Positions 8,480-15,194 of a stretch of DNA of 15,194 nt are shown piece after piece. The notes beneath the pieces are model-generated. The model made no database searches, was not told where the DNA came from, and saw only the letters and a program-made list of their open reading frames with translations. The position numbers and the translations under genes are program-made. The stretch comes from Phycisphaerae bacterium. GTDB taxonomy: Bacteria > Planctomycetota > Phycisphaerae > JAAYCJ01. Position 1 is the first letter of the stretch, and each line of letters starts with the position of its first letter. The DNA lies in NCBI GenBank assembly GCA_012514125.1, contig JAAZAW010000064.1, positions 1-15,194 on the forward strand, given 5' to 3'.

Positions 8480-8593
8480 CGTCCAAATTCTCCATCTATC
8501 AAATGGATCTGTATATGAAAGACAACAGGTTGACCCATCTATCATTATTTATAACGCCAATACATGAATGTTATCTTGGTTCTTACGCTATTT

Positions 8594-10717
8594 TTAACGG
8601 CGGCGGAACAGATATACCACCGCACCGGCAACAAGCGCTCCCATCGGCCAGACACCCCAGAGGAACACTTTCCAGGTCATCAGGCCTCGATCTGAAATAT
8701 CTTTGATCCGGACAACATCCGCTTTTCGCGGTCCTACCGAAATCAGATTACTGTTATCGTTGAGCCAGAAGGCAACGTTCGTCAACAGTTCGAGATTGCC
8801 CGGAAATGCGTATTGGGCGCCGATACCCTGCGGTGTCATAAAATAATCGACCTTGTTGGCCATACCGTCGGTAGCGAACAATTCATTGCCGAAAATGACG
8901 CATTTATTTTTCGTTTTGCTGTCTTCCACTGCAACCGCGATCTGGAAAGGAGCCGGTGTGTCATCATCGTCCTTTTGAGCGTGCCGTCGTTGCAGGAGCA
9001 TATAAATATTGTTTTCTGCCCAGTAATTGCCCATTTCGGGTGTAATGGTAATCAGCGGTGCGACCCCGATACCTTCCGGAAGAGTCTCCATGATCGTCAG
9101 GGGTGAAGCCCAGATAAACGAACTGACCAGCGACTGAATAGGCCGGGTGATTTCATGATCGTTATATCGCGAAACGGCGACCTGGTTGTTCGGGACCGTG
9201 ACCTTGTCATTAAGCTCGATACCCTGCAGAACCACCTTTTCAGCTTCAAGCTTCACACCAAATTTTTTCTCGAACAAATCGGCGAACGGATACGGGCTTC
9301 CCATGATCGCAGGCTGGAAATTCACCAGGAACATCACCCGGTTCCCGTCGGTAATCAATTTTTCGACAATGGCAATTTCCGCTTCTTTATACCCGCCGAC
9401 GGTCGGAGCGCCGGGCTGGGCCTTTTGCGGAACGGAGGGAACCACCACATACACTTTTCGTGTCACATCGGGAATCTCCGGCGGCGTCGAACCGCGAAGC
9501 AGGTCCCAGCTTTCCACCACAAAATTCGCTTCTTCCAATTTTTCTTTAAGTGCGTTGTAAGGCGCTTGGCTTACCCGCATGGCGCTATAGCCGGGTTTGA
9601 CCGGATCGGGACCGCCGGCATGAATGAAAATCGCTGCCGATTTTTCTTTCGCGGTCAACGCCAGAATCGCGGAACTCAGTGCCGCCTCACCGTTGAAGTG
9701 ATAATCGACCTTACTGATATCGCCCGTCTGACTGGGGGTGATCTGCCAGATATCGCTATAACTGAGCACCTTCGATTTCGGGGTGTTGTCTACCTGGACG
9801 ATCACGGTTCGGGCGTTTTTCTGTTTGAGTTGATTGTAAATGTCCTCAAGCTCGAGTTTCGGCAGGTCCACGCATAACATCAGTTGCTTGCCGATCAGGT
9901 CGGAAAGTTCCGCGTACTGTTTGGGCTTTTCACGAAACGACGCAAGAGTCTGTTCCGAGAGGCCTTCGATCTTTTGTCCCTCACCCGTGAGGTATTCGCT
10001 TGCAGCCAGCAGATCGTTCTTGACATTCTCATAGAGTTTTTGAATAATCGCCACCGCTTCGGAATATCGCGGAACATCTTCACCCGAAACCAGTTCATTG
10101 ATATCGTCAATAGCCGTTTTGGCGTCGGTGTAGTTTTTCGTGAAACGGTAATAAATCGCGACGATATTTCGGTCGTTATTGACCTTTTCGTTATTCTCCG
10201 CGAGTTCCTTGAACGCATTTCGCTCCCGGTCCATCAGAGTCAGGATTTTCGGATCGAGCTTCTTGAACTCGTCGATCACTTCTTTGTGTTTCGTCGCTTC
10301 GCCGGCGTAGGTTTCCTTAAGTGTTTGGATCAGACGCGTCTTTTCGGCGTTATCGCGGATCGGGTCGAGCACCTTGTAATGAACTTTCCCCGAAATGGTC
10401 GAATAGCGGCGAAGCAAATCGTCAATTTGGCGCTTCTGAAGCTCAGCCTGTGAACGGGTGGCTTCGTCAACTTCATCCGAAATGCGGAAAAGCGCCGTAA
10501 TGGTAATATCATTCGGCAGGTCCTTGAGTAAATTCACCGTTCTGGGCGAAATACTGAATTGTCCGCTTCGCGTCAGGTCGGTGGGGTCCGGCGACAAACG
10601 TTCCGTCGCCAGATTCACCAGAACGATAATCGTCCAGACAATCGCTACGGAAAAAACAACGTTGCCGCCGAAGATCAATCGTCGGCGGAATTGATTGGTT
10701 TGATGATTTATCGCCAT
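8594..10717 (-). CDS. GldG-like ABC-transporter auxiliary membrane protein
   Basis: This 707-residue protein has one transmembrane helix near the start (FGGNVVFSVAIVWTIIVLV, ~16-34) and one at the end (~685-703, followed by FRRR), with a large extracytoplasmic middle. The region after helix 1 (DLTRSGQFSISPRTVNLLKDLPNDITITALF) and the central domain match the ABC-type auxiliary domain of GldG, which in Bacteroidota forms the gliding-linked ABC complex with GldA and GldF. A long Lys/Glu-rich helical stretch at ~85-260 is likely coiled coil. The ATG has GGAG eight bases upstream. Its first 10 bases overlap the permease gene, indicating translational coupling. No other gliding genes are here, so motility is not implied; similar sets occur in non-gliding bacteria with unknown cargo. 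Confidence 0.85.
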   Translation of the reverse strand: MAINHQTNQFRRRLIFGGNVVFSVAIVWTIIVLVNLATERLSPDPTDLTRSGQFSISPRTVNLLKDLPNDITITALFRISDEVDEATRSQAELQKRQIDDLLRRYSTISGKVHYKVLDPIRDNAEKTRLIQTLKETYAGEATKHKEVIDEFKKLDPKILTLMDRERNAFKELAENNEKVNNDRNIVAIYYRFTKNYTDAKTAIDDINELVSGEDVPRYSEAVAIIQKLYENVKNDLLAASEYLTGEGQKIEGLSEQTLASFREKPKQYAELSDLIGKQLMLCVDLPKLELEDIYNQLKQKNARTVIVQVDNTPKSKVLSYSDIWQITPSQTGDISKVDYHFNGEAALSSAILALTAKEKSAAIFIHAGGPDPVKPGYSAMRVSQAPYNALKEKLEEANFVVESWDLLRGSTPPEIPDVTRKVYVVVPSVPQKAQPGAPTVGGYKEAEIAIVEKLITDGNRVMFLVNFQPAIMGSPYPFADLFEKKFGVKLEAEKVVLQGIELNDKVTVPNNQVAVSRYNDHEITRPIQSLVSSFIWASPLTIMETLPEGIGVAPLITITPEMGNYWAENNIYMLLQRRHAQKDDDDTPAPFQIAVAVEDSKTKNKCVIFGNELFATDGMANKVDYFMTPQGIGAQYAFPGNLELLTNVAFWLNDNSNLISVGPRKADVVRIKDISDRGLMTWKVFLWGVWPMGALVAGAVVYLFRRR

Positions 10718-11433
10718 CGTCGAGACTCCAGTATTTTAACAGCAACAAACAAAATGCCGGCAGTGACCGACAGGAAAAAGATGATATGCCGAAGGTCCAG
10801 CAGACCCCGGGAAAAATCCATGAATCGTTCGTAAACGTTGATCGTTCGCAAAATCGTCTGCCAGTTCCCCGTCAGGCGAGACGCCACTCCCCAAAGCAGA
10901 AACGTAAAGACGCTCAAAATCAAAAAGGCCAGCACCGCGGAAATCACTTGATTGCGCGTCATGCTACTCGTGAGTGTCCCCACCGCGATATAAAAGCCGC
11001 CAAGCAAAAGCAAGCCCAGATACCCGCCGACAACGGGACCCGGATCAACCGCCCATCCGCTATAGCCAAGCACCATGAATGCGTAAATCAACGTCGGCAC
11101 CAGCAAGGCCGCAAAAAATAACCACGTTCCGAGAAACTTACCGAAAATCACTTCATAATCCCGAACGTTTACCGTCATCAACGACTCGATGGTCCCGGAA
11201 CGAAATTCCTCCGCCAGCAATCGCATCGTCAGCATCGGCACAATAAACACCAGAATAAAAGCCTGTCGATCGAACAGGTCCCGCATCTGTGCCTCATGAC
11301 CCGGACGAAAAACTTCTCCGGCAAAAAAGATTCCCGAAACCGCCAGAAAAACCGCCGCCACCACATACGCGATCGGCGAAAAAAAGAACGACGCCAATTC
11401 ACGCTTCGCCAAAACCCATACACGATTATTCAT
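10708..11433 (-). CDS. ABC-2-type permease subunit (GldF/NosY-like)
   Basis: A 241-residue integral membrane protein with six hydrophobic helices at roughly 18-38, 58-74, 100-121, 133-156, 164-184 and 215-234. The start KRELASFFFSPIAYVV and the cytoplasmic loop MRLLAEEFRSGTIESLMTVNV, followed by VIFGKFLGTW, are characteristic of the GldF/NosY type of ABC-2 permease, where the loop contacts the ATPase. The ATG at 11433-11431 is preferred over in-frame upstream codons because CAGGAG (11442-11447) lies eight bases before it, and because the membrane protein begins naturally there. It follows the ATPase gene by 71 bases and overlaps the GldG-like gene by 10. The transported substrate cannot be read from sequence. 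Confidence 0.9.
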   Translation of the reverse strand: MNNRVWVLAKRELASFFFSPIAYVVAAVFLAVSGIFFAGEVFRPGHEAQMRDLFDRQAFILVFIVPMLTMRLLAEEFRSGTIESLMTVNVRDYEVIFGKFLGTWLFFAALLVPTLIYAFMVLGYSGWAVDPGPVVGGYLGLLLLGGFYIAVGTLTSSMTRNQVISAVLAFLILSVFTFLLWGVASRLTGNWQTILRTINVYERFMDFSRGLLDLRHIIFFLSVTAGILFVAVKILESRRWR

Positions 11434-11504
11434 CACTTTTGCTCCTGTAGGATGTTTGAACATACCCTGATTTTTGATCGGGCAAACTGTGCCCACCCTC
11501 TGAT

Positions 11505-12452
11505 CTACGCACTAAGCACAGCCTTTTTCCCCTGATCCGCCACGACTCGAACAAAGAAATCTTCCAGCGAAGCCACTTCCTGTCGCATCTCCAGTATCGG
11601 CCAGTGTTGGGCAATCGCCAACAACGAAATAGCCTCGCGAGAATCGCTCTTGCTCATCACCGCCAGCCGAACGGCTCCCTCGCTTGGCAGCGTCTCAACA
11701 TTCTGGACCATCGGCAACTTTCGCACCGCCGCGGCAATCGCATCGCCCGATCCCTTGAACTCCACAATCAAACGCGACTGCTCGCAAATCTGCCGGCGAA
11801 GTTCCTCCGGCGAACCACTGGCGACAATGCGCCCGCCCGCAATAATAATGGTTCGATGACAAATCGCCTCGACTTCCGGAAGGATGTGGCTGGAAAGCAA
11901 AATCGTATGACGCTTGCCGAGTTCCTTGATCAGTTCCCGCGTTGCACGAATCTGCGTCGGATCAAGTCCCACCGTCGGCTCGTCCAGAATCAAAACATCC
12001 GGATCGTGCAGCAACGCATCTGCCAAACCCAGACGCTGACGATATCCTTTGGAAAGCTGACCGATCGGACGGGTCGCCACATCTCCAAGCCAGCATTGCT
12101 CAAGCACATATCCGGTCCGTTTTTTCAGCGTCGTTCGATCAAGCCCGCGCAATTGTCCCCGAAATTTCAAATATTCGTTGACACGCATCTCCATGTACAA
12201 CGGCACGGATTCCGGCAGATAGCCTATCTTCCGCCGAACCTCCAGCGATTGCGTAAAAACGTCATACCCCGCAACCGTCGCCGAACCCCGGGTCGCCGGC
12301 ATAAAGCATGTGAGAATGCGGATGGTCGTCGTCTTACCCGCGCCGTTCGGCCCCAGGAAACCGATGATTTGTCCCTTGTCAAGACTGAAGCTCAGGTCAT
12401 CCACTGCCAAAACCGGACCGTAATACTTGGTTAAGTTTCTGACTTCTATCAT
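11505..12452 (-). CDS. ABC transporter ATP-binding subunit (GldA-like)
   Basis: The 315-residue cytoplasmic ATPase has Walker A GPNGAGKTT (34-42), a Q-loop region GYLPESVPLY in which Glu81 stands where Gln is usual, signature LSKGYRQR (133-140), Walker B VLILDEP (153-159) with D-loop GLDP, and switch His189 in SSHI. The YLPE and LSKGY variants are normal for the GldA/ABC-2 exporter branch, not signs of decay. Residues ~220-315 form the extra C-terminal domain common in this branch. ATG has AGAGGT upstream with six bases between. It leads the ABC-permease-GldG-DUF4340 cluster; a perfect FNR-type palindrome lies 47 bases before its start. Together these probably form an envelope-located ABC machine whose cargo is unknown. 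Confidence 0.93.
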   Translation of the reverse strand: MIEVRNLTKYYGPVLAVDDLSFSLDKGQIIGFLGPNGAGKTTTIRILTCFMPATRGSATVAGYDVFTQSLEVRRKIGYLPESVPLYMEMRVNEYLKFRGQLRGLDRTTLKKRTGYVLEQCWLGDVATRPIGQLSKGYRQRLGLADALLHDPDVLILDEPTVGLDPTQIRATRELIKELGKRHTILLSSHILPEVEAICHRTIIIAGGRIVASGSPEELRRQICEQSRLIVEFKGSGDAIAAAVRKLPMVQNVETLPSEGAVRLAVMSKSDSREAISLLAIAQHWPILEMRQEVASLEDFFVRVVADQGKKAVLSA

Positions 12453-12471
12453 GTGTTACCTCTCGCCTGTC

Positions 12472-12477
12472 TTAATA
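12472..12477 (-). promoter_or_regulatory. Possible -10 box for class II FNR activation of the ABC cluster
   Basis: The minus strand reads TATTAA here (four of six consensus bases). A start about seven bases downstream, near 12465, would put the FNR-like palindrome at -41.5, the position for class II activation. I looked at this spot because of the spacing, so the support is weak. Confidence 0.25.
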
Positions 12478-12499
12478 GCGAAATGTGAATCCAAACGTG

Positions 12500-12513
12500 T
12501 TGATCGCGATCAA
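12500..12513. promoter_or_regulatory. FNR/CRP-family binding site (perfect FNR-type palindrome)
   Basis: TTGATCGCGATCAA is a perfect 14-base palindrome and matches the FNR consensus TTGAT-N4-ATCAA at all ten defined positions. By simple counting such a match is expected about 0.014 times in a random 15-kb sequence. It lies 47 bases upstream of the ABC ATPase start. FNR-family proteins bind this under anaerobic conditions. The regulator itself is not in the window. Confidence 0.6.
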
Positions 12514-12545
12514 TGTAAGCTTCTATTACCTATCTTATCTTATTT

Positions 12546-12574
12546 ATACTAAAAGTGACGACTGAAGTTCGCAA
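12546..12574 (-). promoter_or_regulatory. Alternative promoter upstream of the ABC cluster
   Basis: The minus strand reads TTGCGA (12574-12569), a 17-base spacer, and TAGTAT (12551-12546), each four of six consensus bases. If this is the true promoter, the FNR-like site would lie about 32 bases inside the transcript and act as a block rather than an activator. Confidence 0.25.
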
Positions 12575-12759
12575 AATATTCTCAAACATGATCGAAATCG
12601 AATTTAATGAAGTCTTATTAGTTAAAGAAATCCATTGCAAAAGTCAAGATCAATTCACCACTCACCGCCGATGCTGTCGTAACATCGGATTGCAAATTTT
12701 ATGATATGTCAAAAGCACGAGATTTTCGTCGGTGATTTTATTTTTAGCTCAAAATCAGT

Positions 12760-12791
12760 AAAAATAGGAGGGGCGATCCAACGATCGCCCC
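12760..12791 (-). terminator. Rho-independent terminator of gdhA
   Basis: A perfect nine-base-pair stem (GGGGCGATC at 12770-12778 with GATCGCCCC at 12783-12791) closes a four-base loop. On the minus strand it is followed by TCCTA and five Ts. It begins 41 bases after the gdhA stop codon and separates gdhA from the ABC cluster promoter region. Confidence 0.88.
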
Positions 12792-12831
12792 TTGATGAAT
12801 TTGTAAGCTCAAATTGTTCAAGCCTGTCGAT

Positions 12832-14172
12832 TTAAACCAGACCCTGATCGATCATGGCGTCGGCGACTTTGACAAATCCGGCAATATTGGCGCCCGCGAC
12901 ATAATTGCCGGGTTTCCCGACCTGCTCGGCGGTCTCGAAGACGTTTTTATGAATGGCTGTCATAATTTGATGTAGCCGTTGATCGACTTCCTCACGAGGC
13001 CAGTTGATTCGCATGGAATTCTGCGACATTTCCAGACCTGAGGTGGCGACGCCGCCCGCGTTGGCGGCTTTGCCGGGTCCGAAAAGGACCTTCTTTTCGA
13101 TGAAATAGTCCATCGCATCCAGGTCGGTCGGCATGTTGGCGCCTTCGCTGACGACAAAGCAGCCATTGTCAACGAGGGTTTTGGCTTCGGCGAGGTCGAT
13201 TTCGTTCTGAGTGGCACACGGAAAGGCACAATCGCATTTAATGCCCCATGGCCGTTTACCTGGGTAGTACTCCGTGCCGAACTTTTCGGCGTATTCTTTG
13301 ATTCGACCACGGCGAACGTTTTTCAGGTTTATAATCCACGCTAACTTTTCTTCGTCGACACCGTTTTGGTCGTAGATAAACCCGTTTGAATCGGACATGG
13401 TTACCGGTTTTGCACCGAGTTGGATGAGTTTTTCCACGGTGTATTGGGCTACGTTGCCGGAGCCGGAAACCGCGCAAATTTTACCATTAAACGTTTCGTC
13501 TCGTGTCTTGAGCATTTCTTCAGCGAAATAGACACAGCCATACCCCGTGGCTTCCGGACGGATTAGAGAGCCGCCCCAGCCCAGACCTTTGCCCGTCAGG
13601 ACGCCGGTAAATTCATTACAAATACGCTTGTATTGTCCGAACATGAAGCCGATTTCTCGACCGCCAACCCCGATGTCCCCGGCAGGGATGTCCGTGTCGG
13701 CACCGATATGACGATAAAGTTCGGTCATGAAGGACTGGCAGAACCGCATGACTTCGTTGTCGCTTTTCCCTTTGGGGTCGAAGTCGCTTCCGCCCTTGCC
13801 GCCGCCCATCGGCAGGGTGGTCAGAGAGTTTTTGAAGACCTGCTCAAAGGCCAGGAATTTCAGGATGCCCAGGTTGACGGATGGATGGAACCGCAACCCG
13901 CCCTTGTACGGGCCGATGGCACTGTTCATTTCGATTCGGAAGCCCCGATTGACGTGAATTTCGCCGTTGTCGTCCATCCACGGCACACGGAACATAATCA
14001 CTCGTTCGGGTTCCGTGATGCGTTCGAGGATTTTCGCTTTTTTATATTTGGGATGCTGAAGGATAAAGGGAATCACCGATTTAGACACTTCATGGACCGC
14101 ATTATGGAATTCGGTTTCGCCGGGATTCTTGAATACAATGTCATTCATAAATGATGTTAACATTTCTTGCAT
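12832..14172 (-). CDS. gdhA: NADP-type glutamate dehydrogenase
   Basis: This hexameric-type cytosolic enzyme interconverts 2-oxoglutarate plus ammonium and glutamate. The 446 residues match the small bacterial/fungal GDH class. Substrate-site lysines appear in GPYKGGLRF (Lys90), QVFKNSLT (Lys114) and PMGGGKGGSDFDPKGKSD (Lys126, catalytic), and the catalytic Asp166 lies in PAGDIGVGGREIG. The Rossmann loop is SGSGNVAQ (236-243), and the following SDSNGFIYD resembles NADP(H)-preferring enzymes, suggesting an assimilatory role. ATG has AAAGGA eight bases upstream. A strong terminator follows the stop, and both flanks are long gaps, so it is probably a single-gene transcript. Cofactor preference is inferred from the motif only. 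Confidence 0.96.
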   Translation of the reverse strand: MQEMLTSFMNDIVFKNPGETEFHNAVHEVSKSVIPFILQHPKYKKAKILERITEPERVIMFRVPWMDDNGEIHVNRGFRIEMNSAIGPYKGGLRFHPSVNLGILKFLAFEQVFKNSLTTLPMGGGKGGSDFDPKGKSDNEVMRFCQSFMTELYRHIGADTDIPAGDIGVGGREIGFMFGQYKRICNEFTGVLTGKGLGWGGSLIRPEATGYGCVYFAEEMLKTRDETFNGKICAVSGSGNVAQYTVEKLIQLGAKPVTMSDSNGFIYDQNGVDEEKLAWIINLKNVRRGRIKEYAEKFGTEYYPGKRPWGIKCDCAFPCATQNEIDLAEAKTLVDNGCFVVSEGANMPTDLDAMDYFIEKKVLFGPGKAANAGGVATSGLEMSQNSMRINWPREEVDQRLHQIMTAIHKNVFETAEQVGKPGNYVAGANIAGFVKVADAMIDQGLV

Positions 14173-14217
14173 TTGTTTTTCCTTTATAACAGGCTTACTT
14201 CAAGCTTTTTCCTTTGT

Positions 14218-14245
14218 ACTATAATTTTAACTGAAATTCAACCAA
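14218..14245 (-). promoter_or_regulatory. Candidate gdhA promoter
   Basis: The minus strand has TTGGTT (14245-14240), a 16-base spacer and TATAGT (14223-14218), the latter five of six consensus bases. A start near 14211 would give a leader of about 38 bases ahead of the AAAGGA ribosome site. This is a pattern match in AT-rich DNA. Confidence 0.3.
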
Positions 14246-14252
14246 ATGGTCA

Positions 14253-14539
14253 TTAAATCTCCTTATACTGTTTATTAAGATATTTAACCTTGTCTCCAAA
14301 AGATAAAGCAATGCCCTTGTTATAAGGCCACGAAAGTGCTCTTTTAACGAGTTTTAGAAGATTCGTGTTATTTGAGTCGTCCGGTGCGTCGAAATAGACG
14401 CGATAACTTTTTATGGACCCGAAAAACTCCGCGCTTCAGGAACGAGATGAAGAAAGCTGCGTGTTTTTCCCTGATTGATGCCAATTTTCAGCTTTTTATG
14501 GATCTGTTTTTTAAAACGTTTCAGTCGTCGTGATTTCAT
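14253..14539 (-). pseudogene. Possible small gene broken by one base (about 95 residues if repaired)
   Basis: On the minus strand an ATG at 14539 opens a 42-codon frame ending at 14411; its product is very basic (13 Lys/Arg, beginning MKSRRLKRFKKQIHKKLK). A second frame, one base off, is open from 14435 to a TAA at 14253 (60 codons) and includes SYRVYFDAPDD and FGDKVKYLNK. The two overlap across a run of five Ts (plus-strand As at 14422-14426). One extra T would join them into one 95-residue protein. I do not recognise the family. No ribosome site precedes the ATG, although a perfect TATAAT lies 16 bases upstream. It may instead be two chance frames in AT-rich DNA, an assembly error, or a decayed gene. 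It fills most of the gap between gdhA and the GH130 gene. Confidence 0.25.
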
Positions 14540-14554
14540 ATTCGGATGTTAAAG

Positions 14555-14581
14555 ATTATAGATTTTGATCACAGTATTCAA
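14555..14581 (-). promoter_or_regulatory. Possible promoter between the GH130 gene and gdhA
   Basis: The minus strand has TATAAT (14560-14555), a perfect -10 match, preceded by TTGAAT (14581-14576) with a 15-base spacer, shorter than the usual 17. It would drive the small broken frame at 14539 or give gdhA a leader of about 375 bases. Confidence 0.3.
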
Positions 14582-14634
14582 AAAACTTATATTCAGCATT
14601 ACCGTGGATTATTTTCAGGATCGTTACGAGTCTG

Positions 14635-15194
14635 TCATTTTTTCATTAATCGATCCAGCAGGGTTTGAAGGGGAATGGTGGCAAATCCCGTCGCGGCGTC
14701 GCTGATACCGTAGGGAATGATCAGGATATTGTTGTGGATCATCGCCCCGCAGGAGTAGATGACATTGGGCACATAGCCTGTGCGTTCTTCGGAGATCGGC
14801 ATCATCAGGGGTTCATCGAGATGACCGATAATTCGTTCGGGGTCTTCCAGGTCCAACAGCATCGCGCCGATACAGTATCGTCTCATCGGTCCGACTCCGT
14901 GGGTCAGCATCAACCAGCCGGCTTCGGTTTCAAGGGGCGAGCCGCAGTTTCCAATCTGCACAAATTCCCAGGTATGTCGAGGTTCCTGGATTATTCGTCC
15001 GACGTTCCATGCGTATAAACTATCGGATTTAAGCAGATAGAGATTTTCGCCGTCGACGCGTCCGATCATCATATACCAGCCATTGACGCGGCGAGGAAAA
15101 AGCGCGAGTCCTTTGTTTTTGGCGTATCGCCCCTGAAGTGCGTGGATTTCAACCGTTTTGATTCCACCGATCGTGCCCGGTTCCCGATATTCCA
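14635..15194 (-). CDS. Glycoside hydrolase family 130 protein, C-terminal part
   Basis: The frame is open from the right edge to a TGA at 14637-14635, about 186 residues, so the N-terminal part lies outside. Visible blocks are KGLALFPRRVNGWYMMIGR, a GNCGSPLETEAGWLMLTHGV segment, the stretch from YCIGAMLLDLEDP on, and GYVPNVIYSCGAMIHN before IPYGISD. These are the late blades of the five-bladed GH130 propeller. GH130 members are inverting beta-mannoside phosphorylases or beta-1,2-mannosidases acting on mannose-containing oligosaccharides; the subgroup cannot be fixed without the N-terminal catalytic Asp. The ATG at 15072 is internal, since coding matches continue upstream of it. No terminator hairpin is obvious after the stop. 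It suggests mannan or mannogen use. Confidence 0.85.
   Translation of the reverse strand, partial: EYREPGTIGGIKTVEIHALQGRYAKNKGLALFPRRVNGWYMMIGRVDGENLYLLKSDSLYAWNVGRIIQEPRHTWEFVQIGNCGSPLETEAGWLMLTHGVGPMRRYCIGAMLLDLEDPERIIGHLDEPLMMPISEERTGYVPNVIYSCGAMIHNNILIIPYGISDAATGFATIPLQTLLDRLMKK

Larger units (their letters stand above)
12453..12831. other. Intergenic region between gdhA and the ABC cluster
   Basis: This 379-base AT-rich gap holds the gdhA terminator at its right end and upstream control signals for the ABC cluster at its left end. Between them is a 6-base-pair inverted repeat, CCGATG/CATCGG (12668-12688, nine-base loop), with no T-tract on either side, and a short plus-strand ORF (12588-12704, 38 codons) with no ribosome site. 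I see no gene here. Confidence 0.6.

Noticed and set aside
8492..8544. Ten-base direct repeat CCATCTATCA at 8492-8501 and 8535-8544
   Set aside because: It is short, occurs only twice and overlaps the ribosome site; likely chance.
8480..8545. Upstream in-frame ATG (8545) adding 22 residues to the DUF4340 protein
   Set aside because: It has no ribosome site, and the added residues would precede a clear membrane anchor; the ATG at 8479 has GGAGA at good spacing.
11730..12220. Degenerate ABC motifs (LSKGY, Glu in the Q-loop) as a sign of an inactive ATPase
   Set aside because: These variants are usual in the GldA/ABC-2 branch, and Walker A, Walker B and the switch His are intact.
11604..12434. 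Long plus-strand ORF antisense to the ABC ATPase gene (276 codons), and a similar one at 9155-9877 antisense to the GldG-like gene
   Set aside because: Both lie wholly opposite well-supported genes, and their translations are Arg/His/Gln-rich with no domain pattern, as expected of antisense frames.
12588..12704. Plus-strand 38-codon ORF between the ABC cluster and gdhA
   Set aside because: No ribosome binding site precedes its ATG, it overlaps the 12668-12688 hairpin, and its composition shows no recognisable pattern.
14181..14327. Similar near-palindromes CCTTTATAACAGG (14181-14193) and CCTTGTTATAAGG (14315-14327) around gdhA's upstream region
   Set aside because: They share only an eight-base core after strand reversal, and one overlaps the gdhA ribosome site; too weak to call an operator.
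14411..14430. Programmed -1 frameshift at the run of five Ts
   Set aside because: The bases do not form a canonical X-XXY-YYZ slippery heptamer in the upstream frame, and no strong downstream stem was seen.
14407..14502. Eleven-base direct repeat CTTTTTATGGA at 14407-14417 and 14492-14502
   Set aside because: Two copies in AT-rich DNA without flanking structure; I see no mobile-element ends.

Overview
The window looks like chromosomal DNA of an anaerobic bacterium, most likely from the PVC group (Planctomycetota, perhaps Phycisphaerae). That placement is inferred from gene content, not proven: a GldA/GldF/GldG-like ABC cluster with a DUF4340 protein, a [FeFe]-hydrogenase maturase (HydE), a GntR-LacI sugar regulator beside a glycoside hydrolase, and a GH130 mannoside enzyme. 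I see no rRNA, tRNA, CRISPR array, insertion sequence or phage gene.

Layout. (1) Positions 1-2101, plus strand: the 3' end of a glycoside-hydrolase-like gene, then a GntR/LacI-type regulator, probably one sugar-use transcription unit. (2) Positions 2185-12452, minus strand: a long run of eight genes converging on the first block. In transcription order it holds an ABC ATPase, its permease, a GldG-like membrane protein, a five-repeat DUF4340 membrane-anchored protein, a HAD phosphatase, hydE, ribH, nusB and ftsY (nine genes including ftsY). A 124-base gap before ribH holds a plausible promoter, so ribH-nusB-ftsY may be a separate housekeeping operon. (3) Positions 12453-12831: the upstream region of the ABC cluster, with a perfect FNR-type palindrome, and the terminator of the next gene. 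(4) Positions 12832-14172, minus: gdhA (glutamate dehydrogenase). (5) Positions 14173-14634: an AT-rich gap with a possible broken small gene. (6) Positions 14635-15194, minus: the C-terminal part of a GH130 enzyme that runs off the window.

How the genes fit together. The two edges concern carbohydrate use (a hydrolase, a mannoside phosphorylase or mannosidase, and a sugar-sensing regulator). The centre holds an envelope-directed ABC machine of unknown substrate, with two large single-anchor proteins that probably sit outside the membrane. It may be controlled by oxygen through an FNR-family protein. hydE lies close downstream on the same strand, which would suit anaerobic co-expression, but no hydF, hydG or hydrogenase gene is in the window. 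The least described part is the ABC-GldG-DUF4340 set and its FNR-like site.
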